In this document: positions 11,801-23,202 of the stretch, in pieces
Layout: each line of letters starts with the position of its first letter
Position numbering within the stretch: the stretch's first letter is position 1
Assembly: GCA_015039365.1 (NCBI GenBank)
Contig: WION01000390.1
Location: forward strand, 1 to 49,124
DNA: 49,124 bases
Origin: Amanita rubescens
Lineage: Eukaryota > Basidiomycota > Agaricomycetes > Agaricales > Amanitaceae
Reading direction: 5' to 3'
Program-made: the position numbers and the translations under genes
The notes under the pieces: model-generated
Seen by the model: the letters and a program-made list of their open reading frames with translations, nothing else
Told to the model about the DNA's origin: nothing
The model's database searches: none

Positions 11801-12132
11801 GAATTAGAATGAGAATCGTCAGGAACTGTGGTCGTACTTGCTCTGCGCTGCTTCCGGTCGTTTCCTTGACCCTGCCTGAGCCTCGCTCGCTGTAATTTGA
11901 CCGCCTTATCCTTGTCAACCGGTCTTGGGACACAGAGCCAGCAACGCCATTCTTCCGGTACGTGGCCGTCGACGATGTCAAAGCAAGCGGCGTGGCACCA
12001 GCGAGAGCAGTCGTCGCATGCGATTGAAAACCCGTCGTCGTAAGAAAAACCGCAAATGCAACTGATTCCGTCCTCGTCGTCGTGCGCGCGCTTGAGCGGA
12101 ATCACTGGCGGGACGCTTTGGTGGTCGTTCAT
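8824..12132 (-). CDS. SET3: Set3-like PHD finger and SET domain protein
   Basis: Likely chromatin protein, the fungal Set3 / animal MLL5-SETD5 type that scaffolds a histone deacetylase complex in yeast. Three exons (11192-12132, 10552-11141, 8824-10502) sum to 3,210 nt, or 1,069 residues. I start at the ATG at 12,132. Residues about 18-65 are a PHD finger (CICGFSYDDG, CDDCSRWCHAAC, WRCWLC). A SET domain follows (about residues 200-310) with RFVRNGCRPNAVL and LKANEEVVLGW. The start of exon 2 gives a cysteine cluster (TCACGARAKNC). The last exon is low complexity: proline runs, S/P/T-rich stretches, a charged coiled-coil-like block (RKRKQREEERSKVEEERERV) and an RE/DR-repeat tail. The usual SET catalytic signatures NHxCxPN and GEELxxDY are altered (see findings). 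Confidence 0.82.
10018..10060. repeat. GGT/GGC trinucleotide run encoding polyproline
   Basis: A near-perfect GGTGGC-type repeat on the plus strand encodes a run of about 14 prolines on the minus strand within the Set3-like gene. It is a likely site of length variation. Confidence 0.8.
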
Positions 12133-12691
12133 AACAAACTGCACAGCCACGCGTAACGAATTTCAAAACCACCAACACCCAAAACAATCATCACCAACCG
12201 GGATGCGTTCTTATAGCTCAGCGAGCAATTCACCCTGCCGGCGCAAACGCTATTCGATCGTGCGGATCACTTTCCCGCTGCCCTCCCTCTTTAGGCGAAG
12301 TATCGTGCATAGCGGCAAACCGATCTCAATTCACTTATCAAGAACATGTGGCACGATGAGCCGTAGATGTAAATCAATCTATACAGTACTGGGGCCCTGC
12401 TTCCATTCGGTGAATACGACCAGTCTGCACAGTACCAATATCGTTTCGGACCGCAGCACGTACGATCGAGACGTTGGACAGGTAAAACCTCCCCGCCGGT
12501 ACATTTGCGCTACTTCTAGAACTTGCCCATTCTTTACACATTTCCTTGCACATGCCAACACAACTTAGGATAGAGGATAGAAGCCGACAATCGAGGCGTT
12601 GATCTCCTATTTCATTTTCGCCAAATCGAGTAAGAGAGTGACAAGTCACACTGCTTTCTCACGTTCCTTATCTTTCTCGCTGACCACCATT
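12133..12691. other. Intergenic region
   Basis: 559 bp between the divergent Set3-like gene and the NACHT-ankyrin gene. Base composition turns noticeably more AT-rich to its right. I see no gene here. Confidence 0.5.
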
Positions 12692-15129
12692 ATGCTGCCT
12701 TCGTACTCGATAACTGCTCGCAAGCGTGCTCTATCCGACGGCGCTGATGTTCATGATGATGGCAGGAAAAAGCCTAGGAACATCAATGATCCTAGTGGCA
12801 TGCCAATACCCATTGATAACAGATCAGATATGGCAGATCAACAAAGGTCAGTTGTATCTTGATGATTCAGCCACTGATGACCATAATCATCATGTTGTAG
12901 TGATGTGCCAATTGTGTACAATCACCCCTAGTAAGCATCTCATCTCTGTAGTGAAAATGATATGCATAAAAAATGTTCTTAGCTCTGTTCTCTTGCCAAA
13001 TCCAAGGTACACTCATTCCCATTTATTCCATACATTGCTAAAACAGAGGGGCAGTGCTAGTGTCCCTCCCAGTGTTCAGAATTTCATTAGCAATTCCATT
13101 ATAAATGAAATCCATGGAGATTATGTATGTGGTTTAAAAAACAGGGATGATCAGTTGTGATAATAGATTTACAGATAAACAGTGAGTATCTAGACTGATG
13201 AAATTCATTCCTTTATCATTCCTTCAGTTCATACCACCACTTTTTCAAACATCAGTAGGTTATTTGCACATGTCAAAGAAATTAATTCAACATGTATAAT
13301 AGGAAAATACAGAGAGTGGTTGGCACCTTGTGATCCATCTACTAACCATCACAGTGCCACTGAAAAACACCGTGCTGGTACTGGAACATGGCTCTTGGAA
13401 AATAAAATGTATGTGAATTGGAAAAAGGACCCCAATTCATTCATGTGGATTCATGGCATTTGTGAGCAAAATGTCAAACTGAAACCATATGCTGCTAACA
13501 TCATCTTATGTAGCTGGGGCAGGAAAAACTGTGGTCTTGTGAGTTAAGCAATTTTTTGGTTGACAATATATTTCTTAATGGCCTGAAGCTCTACAGTTGT
13601 CAGAGACATTCAATGCATTGTTCAAAAGGGTTCCACTACATTGGCATATTTCTACTGTGACATTTCTGATGCAAAAAAGAGAACTGTCACTGAAATTCTC
13701 AGAGCACTTGTCACCAGTCTCCTTGCTCAGCAGCCATCTGACCTCTTCATTCTGGAAAAGGCTTATGAGGATTGTATGGATGGGCTTTCAAAACCTTCAA
13801 ATGATAAACTTTGGGAAGTCTTGAAAGAGTTTATAGCTGGATTTAAACTGGTGTATTTGCTTATTGATGCTCTGGATGAATGTCTGGACATTGGAAATAT
13901 TTTGGAATTCATTCAAAGCTTGCATGGATGTGGCTTTGCACAATGTCACCTTCTTGTAACCAGCAGGAAGGAACAAAAGATATTTGAATCATATGGCCTC
14001 AACCAAGCCCATAGAAGTTGATATGTCAAAGATGCCTGTGAATGATGATATTGCAAAATTACATTGACCATAGCATTCAATCTTCATGGGAGTTGGAGGA
14101 ATGGACACCAGATGAGAAAGCTTCAATCAGGAAGGCACTTTTGGGAACTGCCACAGGAATGTAAGTGTAAGCTTGACTAGCATAGTGATTTGCATGACAG
14201 TAAAGCTATAGGTTCCGCTGGGTTGCCTGCCAACTAGATGAGCTGAAGAAGTGCACCAAGAGGAAAACAACATTGAAATATATTCTTGATCATCTTCCTG
14301 ACACTCTAGAGGCAACGTATGACCAAATTCTGAACAGGATTTCAACTGCTGATGCACCTGATGCTGCAAAACTGTTGTTATGGCTGACATTTGCAGAACA
14401 TCCAATACACATTGATTATCTTGCTGGCATTGTGGAATTTGATATGGATGACAAAACCTTTAATTCAAATGGAAGCTTGTCATCCCCAGAAGATATCTTG
14501 GTTATTTGTTCTAGTCTTGTGACTAAAATGGATGACAACACAGTACAACTGGCACATGCTTCTGTAAAGCAGTATATTGTAGAAAAGCCAAGGATAATAC
14601 AGTCAAGAATCATCATTGATCCTTCCATTGGGAACAGATTTGTTGGGCATTGCTGTTTGGCTTATTTGCTTCATTCAAGGGAAAGCTGCCCAAGTCGGTC
14701 CATCTGCTTTCTTGATGTTAATGAAAAATACATGAAATCAATGATCAGATATGCTGCAAATAATTGGCCAAAGCATATCCTAGCTGATAATGAGGATGAA
14801 TCTAGCATGGAACAGATGCAGAAATTTTTTGTACTGGGGAGCTTTGCATTTAACAATTGGGTGAGGGTGAATAATTATCAAAGATCAATGATTGAAAATA
14901 TGGACAGTTCCAGCCTTTTGCAGTGTGCTGCATTTCATGGTCTCAGTGGGATGGTTGAATGGTTCTTGCCAACTGTAGTCAATGAATCAGAGGTTATAAA
15001 AGCAGTTTCTGCAGCTTCACAATGTGGTCATACAGCCACTGTCAGAGTCCTTCTTGGACAGTGTATGCAAGGTCAATATGGAAATAGTTTGGAAAAAGCA
15101 TCCAAACATGGTCATAAACATGTTATTGA
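12692..15129 (+). pseudogene. NACHT-ankyrin receptor-like gene, 5' part (split by retrotransposon)
   Basis: Fungal NLR-type protein. A likely first exon (12,692-12,846) is rich in K/R (RKRALSDG, GRKKPRNI). A conserved linker motif, VPPSVQNFISNSIINEIHGD, lies near 13,059-13,118. Before the NACHT domain comes GTWLLEN, then FMWIHGI. A 13,462-13,514 intron leads to the Walker A exon SGAGKTVVL, and a second intron (13,540-13,600) leads to DIQCIVQKGSTTLAYFYCDI. Walker B is VYLLIDALDEC, followed by HLLVTSRKE. An intron at about 14,160-14,212 precedes FRWVACQLDELKKC, a winged-helix-like region (HASVKQYIVE) and the first ankyrin repeat. Two single-base insertions break the frame at about 13,991 and 14,060. 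The coding sequence stops at the CCTAC target duplication and resumes at 28,898. AT-rich codon use sets it apart from its neighbours. Confidence 0.78.
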
Positions 15130-15134
15130 CCTAC
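15130..15134. repeat. Target-site duplication of the outer element, left copy (CCTAC)
   Basis: CCTAC immediately precedes the TGTTAC start of the left LTR and is repeated right after the GTAACA end of the right LTR at 28,893-28,897. Removing element and one copy restores the ankyrin reading VIDLLLEKGAD. Confidence 0.95.
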
Positions 15135-15586
15135 TGTTACAACACGGTACGGACTCCCGCATTATGCTTACATGATACGTCGGACATGTTTATTTTCTTT
15201 ATGCATACCTTACTCGTCGCTCCCCTTATGCTCGATTCATACAGACTAACTCGTTTCCTTACTTATACCATCCCTTGTTCCCCATATGACGCCGTCCTTA
15301 TACTTACTTTTGTACTTACCTTTATACATTAATTAGTACGTCTCATTGTACTTGCTAGTATAAGTACCGCATGTATTCTAGAGTCGAACCCTAAGTTCGA
15401 CTTAGCTGTTTATTGTCGTCTGGCAATATAACTTTACTCTTAACTCATCTACCACAATCGTCCTCAGATCCTAAGTCAACGTCTTGACTTAGAATTGAAC
15501 TTATAATCTTAACGTTTGACTTAAGACTTGTAATCGTGACTAGAGTTGCCGCCGCAACTTAAGTTGAGATTAATGAGTTCGTAACA
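15135..15586 (+). repeat. 5' LTR of the outer element
   Basis: 452 bp. A TATA-like TATAAG lies at 15,359-15,364, and about 30 nt downstream is TAAGTTCGACTTA (15,392-15,404), the likely transcript start. It differs from the 3' LTR at 15,243, 15,311, 15,417 and 15,574. The 3' portion is crowded with short near-palindromes built from CTTAAG/AAGTT-type words. Confidence 0.93.
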
Positions 15587-15588
15587 AT

Positions 15589-15601
15589 TAAGTTGAACTT
15601 A
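15589..15601 (+). other. Candidate self-priming primer-binding site of the outer element
   Basis: TAAGTTGAACTTA starts two bases after the LTR. It can pair over 13 positions with TAAGTTCGACTTA at 15,392-15,404 in the LTR, one of the pairs being a G-U wobble. I see no match to a tRNA 3' end. The word is itself nearly palindromic, so a local hairpin is an alternative. Confidence 0.45.
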
Positions 15602-15639
15602 TCAACAAGCCTGAACATCGATTCATTGGCATTTGATAA

Positions 15640-16352
15640 CACGCACTTCGACGAACTTCCGGAAAGCCAGCCCGTAGGTTACTGGCCACGTTGTCAAAAC
15701 GGATTGGAGAGCTCCACCAAATAGAGCTACACGAGATCGTAAAGGGAACTACATTCTTGACGGATACTACGTCAGACTAAACGGTGCAAAACGAATCTGG
15801 GAAGATACAGGAGGAAATCCAGTTAAAGAACAAGAATTCTGGATACCACAAAAAGAAACTAGACCTCCGAACGAATCATACTATTATTTCGCAGATCTAT
15901 ATCTTCAGGAACAACATATCAGATTCGATCACCTCACAGAACGTTGGATAGCATCCGAAACACAAGACTTTGTCCCTAACGAATATTTCAACACCCCTAC
16001 TTGGATAAAAGGGACTGTTGACGCTCTACCGTAAAACTTAAGACCGAGAACTCTCCTTTCCATATCGACAACTACAAAAGGCAAAAAGAAAGCAAACTTT
16101 GGCCTAAACGATAGTGAATCCGAGAAAGAAGGAGATACAGATCAAGAACCCGATCTATCCCTTGATTTTCTCAGTGACCTTTCAGTTGGAACGACACCAA
16201 CACCTGCCCAACAACCGACCAATCCCGAACCAGGTCCTTCGAACCCTAAAGACGAAGAAGACCCGTTTAACCCTGACAGAATCGAAGTAGACGAACCTAA
16301 ACCCAACCCAACTCCACCACGTAGAGATCCATCACCCCCACCATCACCAAGA
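15640..16352 (+). pseudogene. Upstream in-frame extension of the outer gag, broken by TAA
   Basis: The frame of gag is open upstream of its ATG. It reads a plausible folded segment (NYILDGYYVRLNGAKRIWED, later FDHLTERWIASE), hits a TAA at 16,032-16,034, and continues in the same frame (an acidic Ser/Glu/Pro-rich linker) into the ATG at 16,353. No ATG giving a long frame was seen upstream, so translation may never begin here, or the true gag was longer and has lost its start and gained a stop. Confidence 0.45.
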
Positions 16353-17405
16353 ATGTCTGGAGGAAGTACAGACCCTATACCCAACCCACGAATCCCTAGT
16401 CTCATCGGAGATCTTCCTGAATTCAAAGGGAAGCGAAAGGATGCCAATACATTCGTAGAAGATATTGAAATTTTCTTCGACATGAATCCTGAGCAGATGA
16501 ATACCGACCGCCTAAAAATCCTTGCCGCCCTGAATAAGATCTCAGATGGAGCTAGACAGTGGAAAAAGAATAAATTAGCAGAACTACGGAAATCTCGCGC
16601 CACCACCGAAGGAGGCATCACGAGACCTGCTTTATTTGATGATTGGGAAGCATTTAAACTGTCATTCTTGACAGATTGGGGAGAAGTAGATCCAAGTGGA
16701 AACGCATACACGAAAATTCTCAACCTACAAAACAGATCGTCTATGAAAGGAAAGAAACAGATGACCCTACCTAATTACGTAAATCAGTTCAAGGAACAAA
16801 TTATGAAAGCCAGAATCGAAGGAGAAGCAGCATTCCACATGTTCGGAAAAGGACTTACAGCACCAGAGTTCGAAAAAGCAATGCTCATGAACCCAAAAAC
16901 GTTACAAGACTGGTACGACATTGCCATCAAACTCGACAACATCCGAACCCGTTCATATGCTTATTCACCTCGATCTGGAAATGGTCACTCATCATCCTCC
17001 CACAATGACGAATCTTGGGCAATGCAGATCGATCATCTAGAAAAAGATGAAGATCCAGAATTGGAACTCATGATCAGATCTATGACCAAAGAAGAAAGAG
17101 AACGCTATATCAGAGACGGTTTATGTTTCATCTGCGGAATCAAAGGACACATGTCAGGGCAATGCCCAAAGAAGAAGAGAAACAAAGGGAAAGGCCGATT
17201 TAAAGGAGGAAAGAAAAGAGGATTCACACCCAAACGTCACATTCGAGCCACATCAAATGATGGTGACGGAAATTGGGAAGAAGAAGAAGTCCGAGAGTCT
17301 AAACCAAATTACACCAAGAACATCCGAGCGCTGATGAAAGGGATGTCAACCGACGAAAAGAATGATCTATTACTATCTCTTGCCGATGATAACGAGGATT
17401 TTTAA
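16353..17405 (+). CDS. Outer element gag polyprotein
   Basis: 350 residues. A capsid-like region (IPSLIGDLPEFKGKRKDANT and onward, ending about residue 210) is followed by one zinc knuckle, CFICGIKGHMSGQC (C-x2-C-x4-H-x4-C), and a basic tail (KKKRNKGKGRFKGGKKRG). The protein would package element RNA into virus-like particles. Its stop, TAA at 17,403-17,405, is preceded by a run of five T, and pol lies in the -1 frame directly after it. Confidence 0.88.
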   Translation: MSGGSTDPIPNPRIPSLIGDLPEFKGKRKDANTFVEDIEIFFDMNPEQMNTDRLKILAALNKISDGARQWKKNKLAELRKSRATTEGGITRPALFDDWEAFKLSFLTDWGEVDPSGNAYTKILNLQNRSSMKGKKQMTLPNYVNQFKEQIMKARIEGEAAFHMFGKGLTAPEFEKAMLMNPKTLQDWYDIAIKLDNIRTRSYAYSPRSGNGHSSSSHNDESWAMQIDHLEKDEDPELELMIRSMTKEERERYIRDGLCFICGIKGHMSGQCPKKKRNKGKGRFKGGKKRGFTPKRHIRATSNDGDGNWEEEEVRESKPNYTKNIRALMKGMSTDEKNDLLLSLADDNEDF

Positions 17406-17407
17406 CA

Positions 17408-18787
17408 GTGGGACTCATGACAGTGGATGAAGTTCCAGAAACATCAGATCCAACTCTCGATATATCTTATGTAACAGTACAATCTATTTCAAAACGAAGA
17501 TTATCTGTCCCTATCAAAGTTGAAACTGAAAACGACACTGAAAACCTCATTGCCCTTATCGACTGCGGAGCCGAAGGGATATTCATCGACAAAAAGATAG
17601 CACACAAATGGAGGAAACGAAAAACTCCACGACCAATCAGAGTTTATAATGTCGATGGCACCATAAACAAAGAAGGAGAAATTGATGAACAATGTCTAAT
17701 CACCTTCGAAATGAACGGAAAACGCATGACCGAATGGTTTTACGTATCAGCAATAGGAAAACAAACGATTATACTGGGGCTTCCTTGGCTAGAGAAGCAT
17801 AACCCTGACGTAAATTGGAAAGAAAAGACTCTAGAGTTCCGAGACTCTGAACAGGACAAGATCAAGGCATCACTTCGGAGCATCTGTCAACAGATTGACA
17901 GAATAGCTATGCCTGAATGGGAAGAAGATCTCACCATCGGATATTTGATGTCACACAAAGGATCACAGATGACAGATCATGGATGGAACACGCATACATT
18001 TGAGGATATAGGAAGCTGGTCAGAAGACGAATACGACCAAGTAACTATCGCACGATATACACCAGCTCAACAAATGGAACACAAATACCATCAAACAGAG
18101 GAGGTTTACACACTCCCTCCTGAATACTCGGCATGGAAAGACGTATTCGAGAAAAAAGCAAGTGAACGATTCCCAGAAAGCCGATCTTGGGATCACCAGA
18201 TAGAACTTTGCGATGATTTCATACCAAAAAGAGGAAAAATCTATCCCTTATCTCCGAAACAGCAGAATACACTGGATGAATGGATTAAAGAACACGTCGA
18301 AAAAGGCTACATCAGACCGTCGAAATCACCGCAGGCATCACCCTTCTTCTTTGTAGAAAAGAAAGAAGCACAAAAATTACGACCCTGCCAAGATTATCGA
18401 TATTTGAACGAATATACTAAACCAAACGCATATCCACTACCTCTTATCTCCAATCTTATGATCAAACTCAAAGATTCGGAATACTTTACGAAATTGGACA
18501 TCCGATGGGGATATAATAACGTTCAAATCAAGGAATCTGACAGATGGAAAGCCGCCTTTATCACCAATCGAGGTTTATTTGAACCTAATGTCATGTTCTT
18601 TGGATTACGAAATTCACCAGCAACGTTTCAAGCTATGATGGACGATTATTTCAGGGATTTTACAGAAAAAGGATGGCTCGTCATCTACATGGATGACATG
18701 CTAATACACGCGCGCACTAAAGAAGAACTCGAGATTCGAACAAAACAAGTACTTGAACGATTACAGAAACACGATCTTTACCTCAAG
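17408..18787 (+). pseudogene. Outer element pol, part 1 (protease and reverse transcriptase N-terminal part)
   Basis: Protease motif LIDCGAEGIFID (D-C-G in place of the usual D-S/T-G), then a linker, then reverse transcriptase with KLRPCQDYRYLN-like wording (RPCQDYRYLNEYT), FTKLDIRWGYNN, FFGLRNSPATFQ and the catalytic YMDDM. It is interrupted after HDLYLK by the inner element, which duplicated TCAAG (18,783-18,787). The frame resumes in register at 24,416. Confidence 0.9.
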
Positions 18788-19046
18788 TGTTAGGAGGTAA
18801 TCCCGACACAATCACTAGGACACTCGAGACTAGAAACGCGGATGGAAAATGAGAATAAGATTGCGTCTATGGACGACAGAAACAATCATAAGACTAAGGG
18901 ACACGTAACTAGCATTCAAGTATATATATTCAGACTCGTCACTCTCACGCTGTCGTTCCGCGGAATTCTTAGGTAAGCGTGGGAACTTCTTGTAACTAAA
19001 AGAAAAGAAAATGAAATGAAATAAAAACGAAATCTCGACCGTTACA
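18788..19046 (-). repeat. 3' LTR of the inner element
   Basis: 259 bp. The pol stop codon (19,042-19,044 on the minus strand) lies inside this LTR. The purine-rich GAAGAAGGGGTGA just before it, which encodes the last pol residues, is the likely polypurine tract. Confidence 0.92.
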
Positions 19047-21168
19047 TCACCCCTTCTTCAAGATTCTCGTCCCGAGAATCATCATCCTCGTCTGCCATCT
19101 TCCGCATATGTTTCCACTCGGCCCACTTCTTATTCATGTTCTTTAGATACCCTTCGTTGAACTTTCCGTCTTCCCATCCAAATAGTCGTCGAGGAACCGG
19201 TGGATCAGTATAGTTATGATACCTCTGGAAAAACTTGGCGGGCATCGCTAACGGTCTTGGCGCGCTCGGTTTCTTCTTATGAAATGCCTGGACCTTGCGA
19301 TGGGCATTTTCGAGGTTATCCACTGGTTCCCATGTCACCTCCTCATTTGGGTATCCTTTCCATTTCACTAAATATTCCAATCTCCCCGTCCGACTTCCTT
19401 TCTGCATCCTCTGTCTACTATCGATCACTTCTTCCACTTCAAACTCTTCGTCTCTCTTCGTATAATCCTCCTCTTTCTTCTTATCCCATTCTTTTTCTTG
19501 CATTTTCTGTTTCGGGAATTTGGCCGGTGTATGGGGTTTCAATAGTACTTCATTGAAGACGTTATAGATTTTCCAGGATGCCGGTATCTTAACCCGATAA
19601 GCCGCTAATCCCACTTTCTCTATTACTTCGTAAGGCCCTACGAACTTCCCTTCCAACTTCTTTGTCACTCGTAGCGTAGGGAGGTTTTGCGCGCTAATGT
19701 ATACTTTATCTCCCCTTTGATAATCTCGTGTTGGTTTTCTCTTTTTATCATACTGTTTTCGCATATTTTCCGCCGCTCTATTCAGTCCTCGTCGTGCTTG
19801 ATCGCATGCTTCTACCAGTCGATCAACCCATTCGTCTACCGCCTGCACCTTCCGTTCTACCGTCAATTCGAGCCCTTTATTAGGATTTCGTCCGTTATTC
19901 AAGAAGAAGGGAGAGAATCCCGTTGCCGAGTGCACTCGATCATTATGGCAGAATTGGGCTACCGCCAGCCAATCACTCCAATCGTCTTGTTGATGATTTA
20001 CGAACATCGTCAGGAATTCTTTTACTTCCTGATTTACTCGTTCGGTCTGTCCATCAGTTTGAGGGTGGTATGCCGTCGAAGGGTTGGCTTTGATCCGGAG
20101 CACGTGGTATAATTCCTTCATGAATTTTGATACGAACTGTGGTCCTCTATCACTAATTACTTTCTCCGGTATCCCGTGTTCTCTGAAAACATGATCTCGA
20201 AATAGTACCGCTACTCCTTCACTCGACAGTGTCGTATTCGTGGGTATGAAGTATGCCTTCTTGGTGAACCGGTCCACTACTACAAGTATTGCGTTGAACC
20301 CTTTGGATTCAGGTAACGGTCCAATCATGTCTACGGATATGACGCTCCATGGTCCTCTAGGTACTTCGTTGGGGTGGAGGGGTGCCGCCTTCCTTTGTCG
20401 GTCCGGTTTCACTGTCTGACAGGTTCGGCAACTGCGTACATAGTCTTCCACATCTCTCCTCATTCCCGGCCACCAATAGTTTCGTAGCATCAATTCAATC
20501 GTTTTATCTACTCCCGAATGTCCCCAACGATGATGTTCCGCGATGAATTGTTCTCGCAGTTTTTGGACCTTTGGAATATACACTCTTTCTTGCCACGTCA
20601 CCAATCCTCCTTCTCTTACTCGCCACCCATCTTCTTTATTCTCCACCGCTTTCTTGACTTTCTCCTCCCATTGCCTCTGATTTATCTTTCTCAATTCATT
20701 TTCCATTTTATGTAGATCGTCTCCTTCTTCCCATACTCGTATAAAATATTCTTTTTTCAACAACGTCGTCCCTTCGTTATCCGTTTCTCCCTTATCATGA
20801 TCCGCTCTGCGAGATAAGGCGTCGGCCTTGGTGTTGGTTTTTCCGGGTCTGTGCTTTAGGATAAAGTTGTATTCCTGTAGATCCAGTACCCATCGCGCCT
20901 GTCTTCGATTGATGTTCTGAGGTTTTCGGAAATAAGTGAGATTTTGGTGATCGGTTAGAATCTCAATCTGTTCTTCCGTTCCCTTCAAATAATGAGACCA
21001 TTCGTATAAGGCATGCATGACCGCCAACAGTTCCTTATCGTACACTTCGTAATTTCTTTCAGCGGGATTTAACGATTTTGAGATGAACGCTACTGGTCTC
21101 CACGTGCCATCTTCTTGTTGTTGAGATAATACCGCTCCCATGGCAAAGTCCGATGCGTCCGTTTCTAC
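19042..21168 (-). pseudogene. Inner element pol, 3' part (RNase H, integrase, chromodomain)
   Basis: Same frame as the upstream pol segment and separated from it only by a TGA at 21,169-21,171. The reading runs KY-stop-VETDASDFAMGAVLSQ, an RNase H core. Next come an integrase zinc-binding module (HHRWGHSGVDKT, then CRTCQ), the integrase catalytic triad in SVDMIGPLP, ISDRGPQF and QTERVNQEV, a basic linker, and a chromodomain, LEYLVKWKGYPNEEVTWEP. Length and order fit an intact chromovirus apart from the nonsense codon. Confidence 0.9.
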
Positions 21169-23202
21169 TCAATATTTTCCTTTGTCTGACGGTATCGCTA
21201 GTACCACTTCCTCCCCTACTCTCATCTTCAATCCTATAAACGCTTCCTCCTGTAGTACCGTCCACATCCATCCTTCTTTCCCTGTCAGTCGTGTGAGAGA
21301 TTTAGCTATTTTTGCAAACCCTCGTATGAATCGCCGATAAAAGTTTACGAATCCTAAGAATTGTTGTAGTTCTCGTTTATTTGTAGGTCTGGGCCAATCC
21401 AATATCGCTCGTACTTTGGCTTTATCCATGCGTATAGAGTCGTGCGATATTATTAATCCGAGGAATTCAATCGTCTTTTGATCGAACCAACATTTCTCTG
21501 CTTTCAACGACAATTTGTACCGCTTTAATTTCTCTAAGATTCGATTCACATGCAGTTTATGTGTCTCTTCATCTTTAGAGTACACCAATATGTCATCCAT
21601 GTATATCACCACCCATCCTTCCGCTATTTCCTCTCTAAATATGTCATTCATCATTGTTTGAAAGGTTGCCGGTGAATTCGTGAGTCCAAAGAACATTACT
21701 AATGGCTCAAACAACCCTCTATTCGTTCTGAATGCCGCCTTCCACTCATCTCCTTCCTTTATCCGTATGTTATTGTACCCCCATCGGATGTCCATCTTCG
21801 AGAATATTTTTGCGTGACTAAGTTGATCCACTAGTTCAGATATCAGTGGTAATGGATATCTGTTCTTTATCGTCATCTCGTTCAGTTTTCGGTAATCTTG
21901 TACCGGCCTCAACTTTCCATCCTTCTTTTTAATGAAGAAGAACGGCGATGCCATCGGGGATTTGCTGGTTCTTATCCGCCCTGTTTCTAGGTTATCTTTC
22001 AGGAACGCATCTAATTGCCCTTGTTCCTCTTTATTCAGTGGGTAGATTTTACAATCCACTGCTTGGGCGCCAGGTACCAACTCGATCGCGTGATCCCATC
22101 TTCCTCGTTTTGGTAATTCGTCAAACGTCTCCTTGTCAAATACTTCTCGGTGACTTAAATAATGAGCGGGTACGATATCTTTCACATCGCGTTTTACTTG
22201 GTTTGCTACCGCTATTTCAGTCGCCGTGGTTGCGTGAGCTCTTATTCCCCAACTCGTCTCTTCGTTCTCCATTACCGCTAACAATCTATCTCCCTCTTCC
22301 CATTCATGTGTTCCACTGGTCTCGTCATTGCCCTCAGTGTCTATAGCGTCGTTATCCTCTCCTTCTACGTGGCATGTACCTGGGCAATTTTTCATAAGGA
22401 GTGAGCCCGTCTTCCAGTTCACGATCGGATTATGGTGTCTTAACCAATCGTGTCCTAAGTATATGTCAAGCTTTCCGAGCGCAGATACGCCGAATTCGAA
22501 CACTTCGTAGTGAGTTCCTACTTGCAGTTTTAATTGTACCATCTCTTTTAACGCTCCTCCCAAGTTCGGCGTGCCATCGGCGTTGTAGACGGGGATGGGT
22601 CGGTCTAGGCGGCGTGTATTAAGATTGTGTTGTCGTACAAATTTTTCGTTAATACAAGAGCCCGTGCACCCCGAGTCGACGAGTATCTCTACTTTATGTC
22701 TCCGAAAGGTATCGAGCGTGGTGATCACGCCGCTGACTGTTATCTGATTCTTTCCTCTCCCCCTCACATAACGTTCCTTCGTCTTTAAATTTTGCAAATG
22801 CCACAAGGCATTTTTTTCCGTCATTCCGTTCAACGCATTCACCGTCTCTGCTGTCGCTTCTCTTTCTCTCGTTTTATGTACCCATTGTTTTAGGCTTTGC
22901 ACCGCTATTTCTTCTGGTTGTTCCCACACCCTTCTCACCATCCACGGTCCTTTCCACGTTTCTAATTTGTCTTTTTTTGTTGTTATCTTTTTATTCCTCC
23001 ATTTATGTTCCAATTCCCTGAGTTCATACATAATGCAATCGATATTCAGTTTCGAATCTTCGTATTGTACATCAGGGGCAGTAACATAACGTTCTTCGGT
23101 CAGTATCGTTGGAGATACGTCTACTGACCGTTCTGAAAACCCATTAACGCTGCTATTTCTACTTTTTCTTCCTCTGTCGCTCCATCGATTCTTTCCTTCC
23201 AC
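21169..23202 (-). pseudogene. Inner element pol, 5' part (protease and reverse transcriptase)
   Basis: Protease motif ILVDSGCTGSCIN, then RT with KLRPVQDYRKLNE, FSKMDIRWGYNN, FFGLTNSPATFQ, YMDDILVYSKD and the thumb/connection FLGFVNFYRRFI. It ends at an in-frame TGA where other chromoviruses usually carry Arg. The frame overlaps the second gag frame by about 80 nt and lies -1 relative to it. Confidence 0.9.

Noticed and set aside
15589..15620. A tRNA primer-binding site for the outer or inner element
   Set aside because: Neither junction begins with a TGG-type complement of a tRNA 3' end that I recognise. The complementarity to the element's own LTR is better.
16142..16723. 193-codon minus-strand frame over the outer gag
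   Set aside because: Antisense of gag, with biased serine/glycine content and no domain.
19200..20715. Several plus-strand frames within the inner element
   Set aside because: Antisense of integrase and RNase H, where the minus strand carries all the motifs.
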